Source: UBA7803 sp047920935
GTDB taxonomy: Bacteria > Pseudomonadota > Gammaproteobacteria > Pseudomonadales > Azotimanducaceae
Direction of reading: 5' to 3'
Assembly: GCA_047920935.1 (NCBI GenBank)
Contig: JBLRXD010000159.1
Location: 1-10,332, forward strand
Length of the DNA: 10,332 nucleotides
A program made the translations under genes and the position numbers. This document shows positions 1-5,716 of this stretch, piece after piece (position 1 is the first letter of the stretch; every line of letters begins with the position of its first letter). The notes below the pieces were generated by a model. The model was not told where the DNA came from. It ran no database searches and saw only the letters and a list, made by a program, of their open reading frames with translations.

Positions 1-217
1 TCAGCTGGGCGACGATGCGCTGCTCGAGGTGCGCGGGCACGGTCGGCTGCCTCAAGCCCGCGAGAAACTCCTCGGCGGCCGCGGCCGTCGCCAGCGCCTG
101 CCGCGCCTGGGGATCTGCCTCCAGCAGGCGGAGCGCACCGGGCACGTAGGCCGCCGGCCAGCGGCTCGGATCGGCGCCCCAGCGGTCGAGGCCGTGTTCG
201 AATTCCTGTGGTGTCAT
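1..217 (-). CDS. Partial small protein downstream of ECF sigma factor, possible anti-sigma partner
   Basis: The first 72 codons are visible; the rest lies beyond the left edge. The ATG (217-215) overlaps the sigma-factor TGA (216-214) as ATGA, so the two are probably translationally coupled. The N-terminus reads MTPQEFEHGLDRWGADPSRW and is followed by an Ala/Leu-rich helical stretch (about residues 28-55) and a segment ending PAHLEQRIVAQL. The 'R(W/Y)GADxxRWP' opening followed by 'LLxxDPxAR' is, from memory, common in short proteins encoded directly after ECF sigma factors, some of which carry a later membrane segment. No zinc-binding HxxxCxxC motif is seen in the visible part. Position and coupling suggest an anti-sigma factor or membrane-anchored sensor, but this is inference; the C-terminal half, where a membrane helix would be, is missing. 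Confidence 0.7.
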   Translation of the reverse strand, partial: MTPQEFEHGLDRWGADPSRWPAAYVPGALRLLEADPQARQALATAAAAEEFLAGLRQPTVPAHLEQRIVAQL

Positions 218-789
218 ATCGAGTTGCTCTGTTGCGGCTCGGCGGTTTCGCCCTGCAACTGCTGCAGGCGCGCGCGCAGCGTTCGGCGGGCTCGCGCCAC
301 CAGCGATTCGACGCTGTGGACGCTGACGCCGAGGATCGTGGCTGCCTCGTGACTCGAGAACTCCTGCACCCGCGTCAACAGCAGGGCCGCGCGCTGATTG
401 GCCGGCAGACTGTCGAGCGCCCGATGCAACTGGCGCTGCGCCTGGCTCGCGGCCAGTGCCGCCTGCGGGTCAGCGCCCGCATCCGCCGGTAGGTGACTCT
501 CCTGCAGTGGCTCCGTGCGCCGCTTGCGAAGCTCGTCCACCGCCAGATTATGGGCGATGCGGTGCAGCCAGGTGGTAACTCGCGCCGTGCCGGATCGGTA
601 GGACGCGGCGTGCAGCCACATGCGCAGGAACGTCTCCTGGGCGAGTTCGTCGGCGTCGGCGGGAGAGGCCGTGAGCCGGGTCAGGTAGCGGTGCACGCTG
701 CTCAAGTGTCGGGCGACCAGGCTGCCGTAAGCGGCCTGGTCACGCCGACCCACCCGGGCCATGAGGTCATCGTCATCCGCGTCGTCCAC
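214..789 (-). CDS. RNA polymerase sigma-70 factor, ECF subfamily
   Basis: A 191-residue protein with the two-domain ECF layout. Region 2 covers about residues 17-92 and includes DELAQETFLRMW (47-58) and the -10 recognition helix VTTWLHRIAHNLAVDELRKR (71-90). A linker of about 25 residues leads to region 4 (about 120-175), with LDSLPANQRAALLL and the helix-turn-helix EAATILGVSVHSVESLVARA. It should direct RNA polymerase to a small regulon under control of an anti-sigma factor, probably the next gene. The start is GTG at 789, preceded by GAGGAG that overlaps the TGA of the upstream EF-hand gene; spacing is long (about 13 nt), and an internal ATG (residue 10) would shorten the acidic N-terminus. 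It lies 17 bp after the EF-hand gene and overlaps the next gene by 4 bp, so the three probably form one operon. The family call is firm; the inducing signal is unknown. Confidence 0.93.
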   Translation of the reverse strand: MDDADDDDLMARVGRRDQAAYGSLVARHLSSVHRYLTRLTASPADADELAQETFLRMWLHAASYRSGTARVTTWLHRIAHNLAVDELRKRRTEPLQESHLPADAGADPQAALAASQAQRQLHRALDSLPANQRAALLLTRVQEFSSHEAATILGVSVHSVESLVARARRTLRARLQQLQGETAEPQQSNSI

Positions 790-806
790 CGTGGCTGATC
801 GGCTCC

Positions 807-1469
807 TCAGCCGTCCGAACCGCGGCGCGCCCGGTAGAACGCTCTTGCTTCTTCCTGCGTGACGATGCCGTCGCCGTCGGCGTCCATGGCCTCGAGTCGA
901 TCCACCGGGTTCGGTAGCTCATCGCGGGTCAGGGTGCCGCTGCCGTCGGTGTCGAGACGATCGAACAACCGTTCGCGCATCATCTCGTGGCGGGCGCTCT
1001 TGACGGCCCTGGCACTGAATTCTGCCTCTGACAGTTGACCGTCGCCGTTCTCATCGAGGCGCGCGAACAGTTCGGCATCCGTTTCCTCCTGCATCGCCTC
1101 ACGGCGCGCCTGCCAATGCTCGCCGCGCCCTTCGGCCTTGCGGCCCTCGGGCCCGCGGCGGTACCCAGAGCCGTCGCCAGCGCCCTTGACGGCCAGTTTG
1201 TGGCGCTGCGACCAGCCCCTGTGGTGGCGCTGCATGGGCGCCTGGGCGAACTCGCTGCGGCTGATCTCGCCGTCACCGTCGGTGTCCATTTCGGCGAAGC
1301 GCGCCTGGGCTGCAGCTTCCGCCTCGGCGATGGAGATGGGGAACTTGCTGCCATGGTGGCCATGGTGGCCATGGTGGTCGGCCAGCGACATGGCGGACCA
1401 GGACAGGGCGGCGGCGCCGACGATCGCGGCGAGGTAGCGGGCGTTGGGGCAACGGGTAAAGTGGCTCAT
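807..1469 (-). CDS. Secreted EF-hand calcium-binding protein with His-rich N-terminus
   Basis: A 220-residue protein with a signal peptide (hydrophobic stretch about 12-29, likely cleavage after SLA at 30), so it should act in the periplasm or outside the cell. The mature chain begins with DHHGHHGHHG, a possible transition-metal ligand cluster. Four canonical EF-hand loops are visible: DTDGDGEISRSE (62-73), DENGDGQLSEAE (139-150), DTDGSGTLTRDE (173-184) and DADGDGIVTQEE (196-207). Each has Asp or Asn at loop positions 1, 3 and 5, Gly at 6 and Glu at 12, so calcium binding is likely. Loops 1 and 2 are separated by a basic, Gly-rich linker (about 80-125). The ATG has GGAG 7 nt upstream. Placement immediately before the ECF sigma gene suggests the pair shares a stress or metal response; whether this protein is a sensor or a target is unknown. 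Confidence 0.9.
   Translation of the reverse strand: MSHFTRCPNARYLAAIVGAAALSWSAMSLADHHGHHGHHGSKFPISIAEAEAAAQARFAEMDTDGDGEISRSEFAQAPMQRHHRGWSQRHKLAVKGAGDGSGYRRGPEGRKAEGRGEHWQARREAMQEETDAELFARLDENGDGQLSEAEFSARAVKSARHEMMRERLFDRLDTDGSGTLTRDELPNPVDRLEAMDADGDGIVTQEEARAFYRARRGSDG
1351..1377 (+). repeat. Three exact 9-bp tandem repeats (CCATGGTGG)
   Basis: Three perfect head-to-tail copies of CCATGGTGG lie inside the EF-hand gene and encode the His-His-Gly repeats just after the signal peptide. Because the unit is 9 bp, changes in copy number would keep the reading frame and alter the length of the His-rich tail by three residues each. Confidence 0.9.
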
Positions 1470-1522
1470 CGAGTACTCCAGATGTATTTGCTGAACTCGC
1501 CCTTTTGTACGGCTGAAGTGAC

Positions 1523-2032
1523 TTATTCCGTCGCTGGTCCGTAAGTTATTTCCACCACCTGGTAGACGCGCTCCACACCCTGCTGCTGCAGCCGCACCTC
1601 GTCGTCCCGCTGCTTCTTCAGCAGCGCGCGGGCCAGGGGGGCATCGATGCTGATGTATGCCGGATCCATGTCGAATTCGTCCGGACCCACCAGCCGGTAG
1701 CGAACTCGATCGCCGGACTCCGCCTCCAGGGTTACCCAGGCGCCGAAGAAAATGCGGCTTTGATCCGGCGGCGGCCGGGCCACCACCTCGAGTTCGTCCA
1801 GCCGCTTGGAGAGAAACCTCACCCGCGCGTCGATCTCGCGCAGTTGCTTCTTACCGTAGATGTACTCGGCGTTTTCCGAGCGATCACCCATGGCGGCCGC
1901 CTCCGCCACCTTGCGGGTGACCTCCGGGCGTTGCACCTTCCACAGGTTTTTCAGTTCCGCAGTCAGGCGGGCGAAGCCTTGCGGCGTCACGTAGGCGGAA
2001 CCTCGGATACGAGGCGGCCGATAGCGGCTCAT
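1523..2032 (-). CDS. greB: Transcription elongation factor GreB
   Basis: GreB binds the RNA polymerase secondary channel and stimulates cleavage of backtracked transcripts. The protein shows the N-terminal coiled coil with the family's acidic tip, GDRSENAEYIYGKKQLREID, where conserved Asp and Glu help hold the catalytic metal. The C-terminal globular domain follows with FFGAWVTLE, RYRLVGPDEFD, YISIDAPLARALLKK and a closing VEITY. The motif wording (SENAEYIYGKKQLREID, ISIDxPLARALLKK) fits GreB rather than GreA. I chose the ATG at 2032, giving MSRYRPPR and 169 residues, because many GreB proteins of pseudomonads and xanthomonads begin this way; an in-frame GTG at 2044 would add four residues, and neither start has a clear ribosome binding site. 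It lies 53 bp before the EF-hand gene on the same strand, so read-through is possible. Confidence 0.95.
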   Translation of the reverse strand: MSRYRPPRIRGSAYVTPQGFARLTAELKNLWKVQRPEVTRKVAEAAAMGDRSENAEYIYGKKQLREIDARVRFLSKRLDELEVVARPPPDQSRIFFGAWVTLEAESGDRVRYRLVGPDEFDMDPAYISIDAPLARALLKKQRDDEVRLQQQGVERVYQVVEITYGPATE

Positions 2033-2087
2033 AGGCACATTCACAAGCTTAGGGTGACGCGATCATCCCCGTTCGCACAGCCCCGCG

Positions 2088-2540
2088 CTACCAGTTGCAT
2101 TCCCAGTCGGGCAGCGGGATCAGCACCTCGCGGCCGGCGTCGCTGTGGCGCTCGAAGCAATCGCCGTAGCGGTCTTTGAACAGGCGGCGGGTGACGACCG
2201 GGGGTGCATAGCCGCTGCCTGGCGCCGGGGCATACTGGCGCGGCGGTTGGTGCTGGCGTGACGTTTGCACCGCGTGGGTCAGCACCGAGCCGATGACGAT
2301 GCCACCCAGCAGGTAGGCGCCTTCGTTGCTGCGCCGCTTGCGCTTCGGGGCCGGGTGGTAATGGTGATGGTGCTGCACGCGCGGGGGCCCCCGGTGCCCC
2401 GGCGGGCCGCCGCGGTGCACCGGATGGCCGCCCCGATGGGAGTGATCGTAGCCGTGGCCCCGGTCGCGTGCCTGGGCGGGCAATGCCACGATTGCCATAG
2501 CCAGAATGACGGCGACGTAACGAGCGATGGACATTGGCAT
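2088..2540 (-). CDS. Hypothetical exported His-rich protein with glycine-zipper-like segment
   Basis: A 150-residue protein of unknown function. It has a clear signal peptide (hydrophobic core about 8-21, likely cleavage after PAQA at 24). The mature N-terminus is rich in His, Gly, Arg and Pro (about 25-65), including HSHRGGHPVHRGG and HHHHYH, which could bind metal ions. A basic patch KRKRR (66-70) precedes a short hydrophobic segment (75-91) with GGIVIG, resembling a glycine zipper that may associate with membrane. The C-terminus carries two Cys (128 and 148) that could form a disulfide, and ends in the aromatic/acidic motif LPDWECNW. It is divergent from thpR across 53 bp and lies 55 bp before greB. 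The reading frame is supported by the signal peptide and the compact C-terminal motif; a biological role cannot be assigned. Confidence 0.78.
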   Translation of the reverse strand: MPMSIARYVAVILAMAIVALPAQARDRGHGYDHSHRGGHPVHRGGPPGHRGPPRVQHHHHYHPAPKRKRRSNEGAYLLGGIVIGSVLTHAVQTSRQHQPPRQYAPAPGSGYAPPVVTRRLFKDRYGDCFERHSDAGREVLIPLPDWECNW

Positions 2541-2593
2541 GGTCGTACTCGGCAGCTTGGCCCGGACGGACGATGCAGGTAGCTTGCCTGCCC

Positions 2594-3169
2594 ATGGCTG
2601 AACGCAAACTTAACGGTCAGGCGCCGCCCGCGGTGCGCTGCTTCGTCGCTGCGACGGTGGTCGCCGAGTCGGCGCGACGGCTGCGAGCGGCGTTCCTGGC
2701 GTTGTATCCCGAGTTCGCGGCACCGCGCAGGCGCTCCGGCCCGGTGGTCAGGGCGGTGCCGCTGGAGAACTTCCACGTCACCCTGAAGTTTCTCGGCCAG
2801 GTGCCCGAAGATCAGCTGCCCGGGCTGGTGCGACAGGTGGCCGAGCTACCAGCGGAAGCGGTGCGCGCCGCGGTGGTCGGCTTCGCCGGATTGCCGCGAG
2901 CCAGCCGGGCCCAGGCCGTGGTGGCCGACCTGGCGCCGCATCCCCAGCTGACAGCCTGGAAGCAGCGGCTCGAACTGGACCTCGGGGTGGAGGATCGGCC
3001 GTTCCGCCCCCACGTGACCTTGTTCCGCTGCCGGCGGCCGGGTGCATTCGCCGCGGCCGCGCTGGCATGCCCGCTGTCGCTGCAGTTGCGGGCGCCGCGG
3101 CTTTATCGCAGCGATCAGCTTCCGGGCGGGGTGCGTTACACCCCGCTCACTTGCGGCCCGGAGCCATGA
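2594..3169 (+). CDS. thpR: RNA 2',3'-cyclic phosphodiesterase (2H / 2'-5' RNA ligase family)
   Basis: The protein belongs to the 2H phosphoesterase superfamily and should hydrolyse 2',3'-cyclic phosphate ends of RNA; the family was first named 2'-5' RNA ligase. Both catalytic HxTx motifs are present: HVTL at residues 61-64 (in ENFHVTLKFLGQV) and HVTL at 140-143 (in FRPHVTLFR). The opening RCFVAATV and the closing LYRSDQ...YTPL also fit. Length from the chosen ATG is 191 residues, slightly longer than the E. coli protein (about 176). An in-frame ATG at 2573 would add seven residues; neither start has a strong ribosome binding site, and a small inverted repeat (GCAGG/CCTGC, 2575-2591) sits directly before the chosen start. 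The gene is divergent from the His-rich hypothetical gene, and its last 23 bp overlap the convergent mtnA gene. Confidence 0.92.
   Translation: MAERKLNGQAPPAVRCFVAATVVAESARRLRAAFLALYPEFAAPRRRSGPVVRAVPLENFHVTLKFLGQVPEDQLPGLVRQVAELPAEAVRAAVVGFAGLPRASRAQAVVADLAPHPQLTAWKQRLELDLGVEDRPFRPHVTLFRCRRPGAFAAAALACPLSLQLRAPRLYRSDQLPGGVRYTPLTCGPEP
3126..3146. terminator. Perfect GC-rich hairpin at the thpR/mtnA convergent junction
   Basis: GCGGGGTG (3126-3133) and CACCCCGC (3139-3146) form a perfect 8-bp stem with a 5-base loop. It begins on the base after the mtnA stop codon when read on the minus strand, and it lies inside the last codons of thpR when read on the plus strand. Neither side is followed by a T-run, so it is not a standard intrinsic terminator; it may slow polymerase, protect 3' ends or be partly coincidental in GC-rich coding DNA. 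Confidence 0.35.
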
Positions 3170-4208
3170 GCGCTGCCAGCGCCTGGGGCAACGGCGGGTG
3201 GGCCAGGCCGTGCTCGGTGATGATGGCGGTGACCAGCTCCGCCGGGGTCACGTCGAAAGCCGGATTGCGCACCGGCACGCGCGCCGCCTGGGTGCCCAGC
3301 ACCTCCGCTGCGTCGCGCTCCTCGATCACCACGTCGGCGCCGCTGGCGGTGGCGCCATCGTAGGTCGACGATGGGCATGCCACATAGAAGGGAATGCCGA
3401 AGTGACGGCACAGCACCGCCAGATTCAGGGTGCCGATTTTGTTCACCACGTCGCCGTTGCGGGTGACCCGATCGGTGCCTACCAGCACCAGGTCCACCTC
3501 GCCGGCGGCCATCATGGCCGCTGCCATGTTGTCGCAGATCAGCGTGACATCGATGCCGGCTGCGGCCAGCTCCCAGGCGGTGAGGCGGGCGCCCTGCAGC
3601 AGCGGCCGGGTCTCGTCGACGAACACCCGGAACGGCACCCCGGCACGATGCCGCAGGTACATGGGCGCGGTGGCGGTACCCAGGCTCGATACCGCCAGCG
3701 CGCCGGCATTGCAGTGGGTCAACACCCCGGCGCCGGCGGCGATGAGGTGCGCGCCATGGCGGCCGATGCCCTGGCAGATGGCGATGTCCTCGCGGTGAAT
3801 GGCTTCTGCCTCGTCGCGGATGGCGTGCAGACTCGGTTCGGCTGCCGCGCGAGCGCAGATGCGCTGCGTGGCCCAGGCGAGGTTCACCGCCGTGGGCCGT
3901 GCCCGGTTCAGACGGGCGGCCAGGCCGTGCAGGTGTTGCAGAAATGCGCCCGGGGATTCCGCCGCCGCAGCGCTGGCCGCCATGGCCACCACCAGCGCGT
4001 AACCGGCAGCAATGCCGATGGCCGGCGCGCCACGCACCGCCAGAGATTTGATGGCATGTTCCGCGTCGTCGATGCCGCGCACGGGCAGATAGCTCACCGC
4101 GCCCGGCAGGCGCCGCTGATCGAGCAGATGCAGTTGCCCATCCTGCCAACGTACGGCAACCGGCGTCGTCCGCGCTGGCGATGGCGCCGGCGACGGCGCC
4201 ATCGTCAC
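3147..4208 (-). CDS. mtnA: S-methyl-5-thioribose-1-phosphate isomerase
   Basis: MtnA converts 5-methylthioribose 1-phosphate to 5-methylthioribulose 1-phosphate in methylthioadenosine salvage. The 353-residue protein contains the family hallmarks: RGAPAIG (59-65), THCNAGALA with the catalytic Cys166, VGTDRV with the catalytic Asp246, NGDVVNKIGT (251-260) and NPAFDVTP (315-322). Length is typical. The start is GTG at 4208, overlapping the stop of the upstream aldolase gene as GTGA; an ATG two codons later (4202) is an alternative. No ribosome binding site is evident, and a 10-bp hairpin covers the start region, so translation probably depends on ribosomes finishing the upstream gene. The first dozen residues (TMAPSPAPSPAR) are low-complexity and may be dispensable. 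The upstream partner suggests a shared pathway; mtnC, mtnD and canonical mtnB are not in the window. Confidence 0.96.
   Translation of the reverse strand: MTMAPSPAPSPARTTPVAVRWQDGQLHLLDQRRLPGAVSYLPVRGIDDAEHAIKSLAVRGAPAIGIAAGYALVVAMAASAAAAESPGAFLQHLHGLAARLNRARPTAVNLAWATQRICARAAAEPSLHAIRDEAEAIHREDIAICQGIGRHGAHLIAAGAGVLTHCNAGALAVSSLGTATAPMYLRHRAGVPFRVFVDETRPLLQGARLTAWELAAAGIDVTLICDNMAAAMMAAGEVDLVLVGTDRVTRNGDVVNKIGTLNLAVLCRHFGIPFYVACPSSTYDGATASGADVVIEERDAAEVLGTQAARVPVRNPAFDVTPAELVTAIITEHGLAHPPLPQALAALMAPGRK
4179..4204 (-). promoter_or_regulatory. Start-codon-occluding hairpin of mtnA mRNA
   Basis: Ten bases (4195-4204) pair perfectly with 4179-4188 (core GATGGCGCC/GGCGCCATC) around a 6-base loop. 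In the mRNA, the 5' arm contains the in-frame ATG at 4202 and begins two bases after the GTG start codon at 4208-4206. The structure would hinder free ribosome entry at mtnA and could be opened by ribosomes reaching the aldolase stop at 4205. The pairing is seen directly; the coupling role is inference, and the repeat also encodes the N-terminal APSPAPSP stretch. Confidence 0.45.
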
Positions 4209-4852
4209 GCCAGCACCCGGGCCAGCAAGGCGACCAGCGCGCTGCCCGCTTCCTCGGCGCTGGCGCCGCAGGCGAACACCCCGTCCTCGTGGCCGTGGGT
4301 GACGAATGCCAGCGGCCCCGGTTCCTGGGCAGCGATCAGTTGCGCCACCGCCTCCACCATGGCGGTGGAACCGTAAGCCACCGCCGCCGGGGTGGCGGGC
4401 AGGCCGAGTGCCGTCGCGCGACGCCAGATGTCCGGACTGTGGGCGTGGAAAACCCAGCGAACGGCAGCGTCGGCCTGATAGATCATGGCGTGGGTGAGGG
4501 TCTCGGAGGAGGGCGGCTGCCGGCCCACCGCGTCTACCCAGAATCGGGCCGGATTGCTGCGCACGATGCGCACCAGATCGTCGTCCTCCAGCGTTTCGGC
4601 CCCGCTGGACTGGCTCGCGGTGATGATCATCTGGTCGGGCCTGGCAGGGTCGCGGGCGCTCATGTTGCCGAACCCCAGGCCGCCGTAGCGCGCGGGGTGC
4701 TGGCCCAGCAGGCCGAGGCGTCTGAGCACCTCGCGCCAGCCGCGCAAGGCGGCGACGGTGTCGGCATCGGCGACCGCGCCGATCGGCGCCTCCAGCGAGT
4801 ACGCGAAGCGGATGGTGCCTTCGGTGTCGTCTGCAGATTGTTGTTCAGTCAT
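4205..4852 (-). CDS. Class II aldolase/adducin-family protein coupled to mtnA
   Basis: A 215-residue protein with the class II aldolase/adducin fold. Candidate metal ligands fit the family pattern: Glu117 (in SSETLTH), the HAH pair His136/His138, and a third His at 186 or 188 (in THGHEDGVFACG). Other signatures are IRFAYS near the N-terminus, GLGFGNMSAR (58-67) and TASQSSGAETL. From memory, the combination IKFxx, GxGxGN(L/M)SxR and GGHEDGxxxxG marks a subfamily of unknown role, distinct from typical MtnB dehydratase and FucA/AraD aldolases. The 4-bp overlap with mtnA makes methylthioribulose 1-phosphate the obvious candidate substrate, either by dehydration (MtnB-like) or by retro-aldol cleavage as in the DHAP shunt. 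The ATG has AGGAT about 8 nt upstream. Fold is confident; reaction is not. Confidence 0.88.
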   Translation of the reverse strand: MTEQQSADDTEGTIRFAYSLEAPIGAVADADTVAALRGWREVLRRLGLLGQHPARYGGLGFGNMSARDPARPDQMIITASQSSGAETLEDDDLVRIVRSNPARFWVDAVGRQPPSSETLTHAMIYQADAAVRWVFHAHSPDIWRRATALGLPATPAAVAYGSTAMVEAVAQLIAAQEPGPLAFVTHGHEDGVFACGASAEEAGSALVALLARVLA

Positions 4853-4889
4853 TCGCTAGAATCCTGTCGTGCAGGCTTAGGATGCCATT
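4853..4889. promoter_or_regulatory. 37-bp divergent gap with mirrored ribosome binding sites and candidate -10 boxes
   Basis: The gap between the aldolase and dioxygenase genes holds both ribosome binding sites as an inverted pair: ATCCT (4861-4865, AGGAT on the minus strand) and AGGAT (4879-4883). A plus-strand -10-like TAGAAT lies at 4857-4862. A minus-strand CATAAT (4892-4887) overlaps the dioxygenase start codon. Neither has a convincing -35. If both are used, the two transcripts would start facing past each other and overlap by about ten bases. The sequences are seen; promoter activity is inferred. Confidence 0.35.
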
Positions 4890-5714
4890 ATGGAAGTTCG
4901 AAAAGCAGCTGGCTCGCTGGGCGCCTTCGTCGATGGCCTATCGCTCGCCGAAACGGCGGCCGCCGATGCCGGCTTCGCCGCCGTGCAGCAGGCTCTGCTC
5001 GAGCACGAAGTGCTGTTCTTCCGCGATCAGCGCATCGCGCCGGTGGAGTTTCAGGCCTTCGCCCGGCGTTTCGGTCAGGTGGAAGGGCATCCGGCTTACG
5101 ACACGGTGCCCGACGCGCCCGACGTGCAGATTCTCGAGAGCACGCCGGAACGGCCCTCGAAGATCGAAGCCTGGCACAGCGACATGACCTTTCGCCCCAC
5201 TCCGCCCGCACTGACGTTGCTGCATGGGCGCATCATACCCCCGTACGGCGGCGATACCCTCTGGGCCAGCGCCAGCCGCGCCTACGAGGCCTTGTCCGAG
5301 CCGCTGCGGCGCATGCTCGACGAGATGCACGCCGTCCACGACTTCCGCCACGGGTTTCAGGAAAGCCTGGCGGAGCCGGGTGGAGCCGAACGCCTGGCCG
5401 ATGCGGTCGCGGCCAATCCGCCGGTGCGCCACCCGCTGATCCGCACCCATCCGCAAACCGGCCGCCGGGCCATCTTCGTCAATCGGCTGTTCACCACCCA
5501 TATCGAGGGTCTTACCCGGGCGGAGAGCGATGCGCTGCTGGAGTTTCTCTACCGCCACGTGGTGACAGACGAGTTCACGGTGCGACTGTCGTGGCGGGCG
5601 GATACGGTGGCGATCTGGGACAACCGCACCACCCAGCACAAGCCGGTGAACGATTTTTTCCCCCAGCACCGGATGATGCACCGGGTCACCATCGCCGGCG
5701 AGCGGCCGCAGTAG
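4890..5714 (+). CDS. TauD/TfdA-family Fe(II)/2-oxoglutarate-dependent dioxygenase (first of pair)
   Basis: A 274-residue cytoplasmic enzyme expected to couple 2-oxoglutarate decarboxylation to hydroxylation of a small, often anionic, substrate. The iron ligands are His96 and Asp98 (in WHSDMTF) and His250 (in NRTTQHKPVND); Arg261 and Arg265 lie 11 and 15 residues after the distal His, matching the 2-oxoglutarate/substrate arginines of TauD (His255, Arg266, Arg270). Other family signatures are LFFRDQ (42-47), GGDTLWAS (120-127), RTHPQTGRRAIFVN (185-198) and VAIWDNR (240-246). The ATG has AGGA 7 nt upstream. It is followed after 2 bp by a paralogue and is divergent from the aldolase-mtnA operon. 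Substrate is unknown; taurine, alkylsulfates, aryloxyacids and sulfur compounds linked to methylthioribose metabolism are all possible. No sulfonate ABC transporter is in view. Confidence 0.93.
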   Translation: MEVRKAAGSLGAFVDGLSLAETAAADAGFAAVQQALLEHEVLFFRDQRIAPVEFQAFARRFGQVEGHPAYDTVPDAPDVQILESTPERPSKIEAWHSDMTFRPTPPALTLLHGRIIPPYGGDTLWASASRAYEALSEPLRRMLDEMHAVHDFRHGFQESLAEPGGAERLADAVAANPPVRHPLIRTHPQTGRRAIFVNRLFTTHIEGLTRAESDALLEFLYRHVVTDEFTVRLSWRADTVAIWDNRTTQHKPVNDFFPQHRMMHRVTIAGERPQ

Positions 5715-5716
5715 CC

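Noticed and set aside
1351..1377. Tandem repeats as a CRISPR-like array
   Set aside because: The units are 9 bp, contiguous without spacers, and code for His-His-Gly in a real gene.
2382..2393. 12-bp perfect palindrome CGGGGGCCCCCG as a regulatory site
   Set aside because: It lies inside the Gly/Pro-rich coding part of the His-rich protein gene, where such palindromes arise from proline and glycine codons.
3042..4376. Long plus-strand open frame of 444 codons opposite mtnA and the aldolase gene
   Set aside because: It is antisense to two genes with clear catalytic motifs; its translation is a low-complexity mix rich in Arg, Gly, Ala and His with no family resemblance, as expected in GC-rich DNA.
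4205..4852. Naming the class II aldolase-family gene mtnB
   Set aside because: The fold and the mtnA link fit, but the subfamily motifs are not those I associate with MtnB, and an aldolase reaction is equally possible, so no symbol is given.
4181..5716. Upstream extension of the second dioxygenase frame as one 793-residue protein
   Set aside because: The first 500 residues are out-of-frame translation across the aldolase gene and the first dioxygenase; only the part from GTG 5717 shows family motifs.
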